Below, in pieces: positions 31,759 through 32,885 of a stretch of 32,885 nt of DNA. The stretch covers positions 1 to 32,885 of the forward strand of contig JAEXGR010000068.1 in NCBI GenBank assembly GCA_023450745.1, in the 5' to 3' direction. Made by a program: the position numbers and the translations under genes. Under the pieces are notes generated by a model. That model was given only the letters and a program-made list of their open reading frames with translations. It ran no database searches and was not told where the DNA came from. The stretch comes from Synergistota bacterium. Its GTDB lineage: Bacteria; Synergistota; Synergistia; Synergistales; Synergistaceae. Each line of letters begins with the position of its first letter. The stretch's first letter is position 1.

Positions 31759-32575
31759 CGGCGCTCACCTGCTTCCGCGCGAATACGGCAGGGGATATAT
31801 ACGTAAAATACTTTCGCGCCGGGTCCACCGTCTCCGTACTTCCCAAATAGAGGTAGCCGTCGTTAAAAATGGCTTTATGCAGCCGCTTGGCCAGATCTTC
31901 CTTCGTAGCGGCGTCAAAATAGATCATTACATTGCGGCAAAAAAGAAGATGATAGCGAAAAATCCCCCGCAGAGGCTCGATAAGATTGACCTTTTTCCAG
32001 GATATCAGCGACTTCAGCGCGGGAGATATTTCATAATCCCCGTCCTGCCGCCTCACACAGTAACGCTTCTGAAAAGACGGCGGAATCTTCTGTATTTCCG
32101 CGGCCGGATATATTCCCTCGGCGGCTGTTTTCAGCACGACCGAATTAACGTCCGTGCCGAGTATCGAGAAAGAAACGCCGCCGTAACGGCTCTTTAAAAG
32201 ATCGTCGAGAATCATCGCGATGGTGTAACATTCCTGTCCGCTGGAAGAGGCCGCGCTCCAAATACAGATATGCCTGATTCCCTGCTTCACAAAGGCGGGC
32301 ACGGCGACGTTTTTCATATGTTCAAAACAACGGGGCTCGCGAAAAAAAAATGTGTGGTTTGTCGAAATCTTGTCGATCATCGACTGGGACTCCGTGCCAT
32401 GAGGGTTCGCAAAGACAACGTCGAAATATTCCGCGAACGAAGAATATCCCTTGTGTTCAATATCGAGGGCCAGACGAGCCTGAACGAGAGCATACTTTTT
32501 TTCAAGGTTGATGCCGTAATTATCTCTCACAAAGCTGACCGCTCGGAGAAATTCTCGCTCATTCAAAACAAGCAT
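31745..32575 (-). CDS. cheR: Chemotaxis protein methyltransferase CheR
   Basis: The protein of about 276 residues has the N-terminal helical domain and ISTNHTFFFREPRCF, the CheR receptor-contact motif (normally TTNxTxFFR). The SAM-binding segment is WSAASSSGQECYTIAM, then ILGTDVN, and CRNVMIYF. The SAM loop normally reads STGEEPYS; here GQEC replaces GEEP, but the fold is otherwise complete. It methylates receptor glutamates, opposing CheB. I start at the ATG at 32575 because AGGAGGG lies 6 bases upstream; an in-frame ATG at 32638 falls inside the rRNA terminator hairpin. It is the first gene of the chemosensory operon. Confidence 0.94.
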   Translation of the reverse strand: MLVLNEREFLRAVSFVRDNYGINLEKKYALVQARLALDIEHKGYSSFAEYFDVVFANPHGTESQSMIDKISTNHTFFFREPRCFEHMKNVAVPAFVKQGIRHICIWSAASSSGQECYTIAMILDDLLKSRYGGVSFSILGTDVNSVVLKTAAEGIYPAAEIQKIPPSFQKRYCVRRQDGDYEISPALKSLISWKKVNLIEPLRGIFRYHLLFCRNVMIYFDAATKEDLAKRLHKAIFNDGYLYLGSTETVDPARKYFTYISPAVFARKQVSADEKR

Positions 32576-32603
32576 AAGAGCCCTCCTCAAATATATTTTA
32601 TTG

Positions 32604-32634
32604 ATTATATCATCTATGGCTCCCGTTCCCATAA
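32604..32634 (-). promoter_or_regulatory. Possible promoter of the chemosensory operon
   Basis: On the minus strand a perfect TATAAT (32609-32604) lies 28 bases before the cheR ATG. Only a weak -35 (TTATGG, 32634-32629, spacer 19) is found, and it touches the rRNA hairpin. The operon may also depend on readthrough or on an alternative sigma factor. Confidence 0.4.
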
Positions 32635-32674
32635 ACAAGCAGGCTCAAGACAAAATGTCTTGAGCCTGCTTGTT
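32634..32674 (-). terminator. 19-bp perfect hairpin after the 5S rRNA gene
   Basis: Arms of 19 bases (32634-32652 and 32656-32674, core GCAGGCTCAAGACA and its complement) pair perfectly around a 3-base loop. On the minus strand it follows the 5S end by 7 bases and continues into TTTATGG, a short U-run. It is the expected rRNA operon terminator and separates it from cheR. Confidence 0.8.
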
Positions 32675-32681
32675 AAATTAA

Positions 32682-32798
32682 TTCCGGCAACGACCTACTC
32701 TCCCACGAATACCCTCCGTAGTACCATCGGCGATGAGAGGCTTAACTGCCAGGTTCGACATGGAACTGGGTGGGACCCTCTCTCTATGATCACCGGAA
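32682..32798 (-). rRNA. rrf: 5S ribosomal RNA
   Basis: Read on the minus strand, about 117 bases begin with TTCCGG and end with the complementary CCGGAA, closing helix I. Internal hallmarks are CCCACCCAGTTCCAT, GTCGAACCTGGCAGTTAAG (loop B/C), CGCCGATGGTACTAC and GGGAGAGTAGGTCGTTGCC near the 3' end. The exact ends may shift by one or two bases. A 23S gene is expected to its right, beyond the window; the 87 bases visible there look like a spacer without a tRNA. Confidence 0.95.
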
Positions 32799-32885
32799 AC
32801 TTTATGAATAAACGCCTGCGCGTCTATCTGCTTTGTCATAGCGTACGCGACTTATTATATCACGCTTTTGACTCTAGACCCTCTT

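Noticed and set aside
32799..32885. tRNA gene or 23S 3' end right of the 5S gene
   Set aside because: No cloverleaf, CCA end or T-loop GTTCRA is visible on the minus strand, and no 23S end signature is recognised. It is best read as spacer.

Overview
The window looks like chromosomal DNA from an anaerobic, chemotactic bacterium. A Synergistota member (Cloacibacillus/Synergistes-like) is my best guess. This is inferred from the gene mix (TRAP importer, rubrerythrin, FAD-less molybdenum aldehyde oxidoreductase type enzyme, CheC/CheD without CheZ in view) and not from a marker phylogeny. Shine-Dalgarno sites are mostly strong GGAGG types.

Region 1 (1-11.6 kb, visibly more AT-rich). The 5' stub of a gene leaves the window at the left end, next to a decayed IS110-family transposase remnant. 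Then comes a minus-strand catabolic cluster transcribed right to left: TRAP substrate-binding protein, TRAP small and large permeases, iron-type alcohol dehydrogenase, PrpF-family isomerase, single-chain molybdenum hydroxylase, MmgE/PrpD-family dehydratase. An IclR regulator follows behind its own terminator and promoter. A near-consensus promoter precedes the cluster, and a 22-bp palindrome covers its -10 box. The enzymes suggest import of an organic acid, oxidation of an alcohol group through aldehyde to acid, then double-bond isomerisation and hydration. The substrate is unknown.

Region 2 (11.6-19.5 kb, GC-richer). This holds housekeeping and stress genes: a PaaG-like enoyl-CoA hydratase/isomerase, nitroreductase, secreted M48 peptidase, PpnP nucleoside phosphorylase, NudC, CobO-type corrinoid adenosyltransferase, rubrerythrin, an orphan UmuC-type polymerase and a flavin-dependent nitronate monooxygenase-like protein. 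Several have clear terminators and promoters.

Region 3 (19.5-32.6 kb, all minus strand). A ten-gene chemosensory cluster runs cheR, cheB, a REC-HD-GYP-PAS regulator, cheY, cheC, cheD, cheW, mcp, cheA, cheW. Downstream, with its own promoter, is a membrane Cache-PAS-GGDEF-PAS protein. A predicted c-di-GMP synthase and a predicted c-di-GMP phosphodiesterase therefore sit at and inside one chemosensory locus. The CheB receiver domain has lost key phosphorylation residues.

Region 4 (32.63-32.885 kb). A 5S rRNA gene on the minus strand ends in a 19-bp perfect terminator-like hairpin just upstream of cheR. No CRISPR array, tRNA gene or prophage was found.
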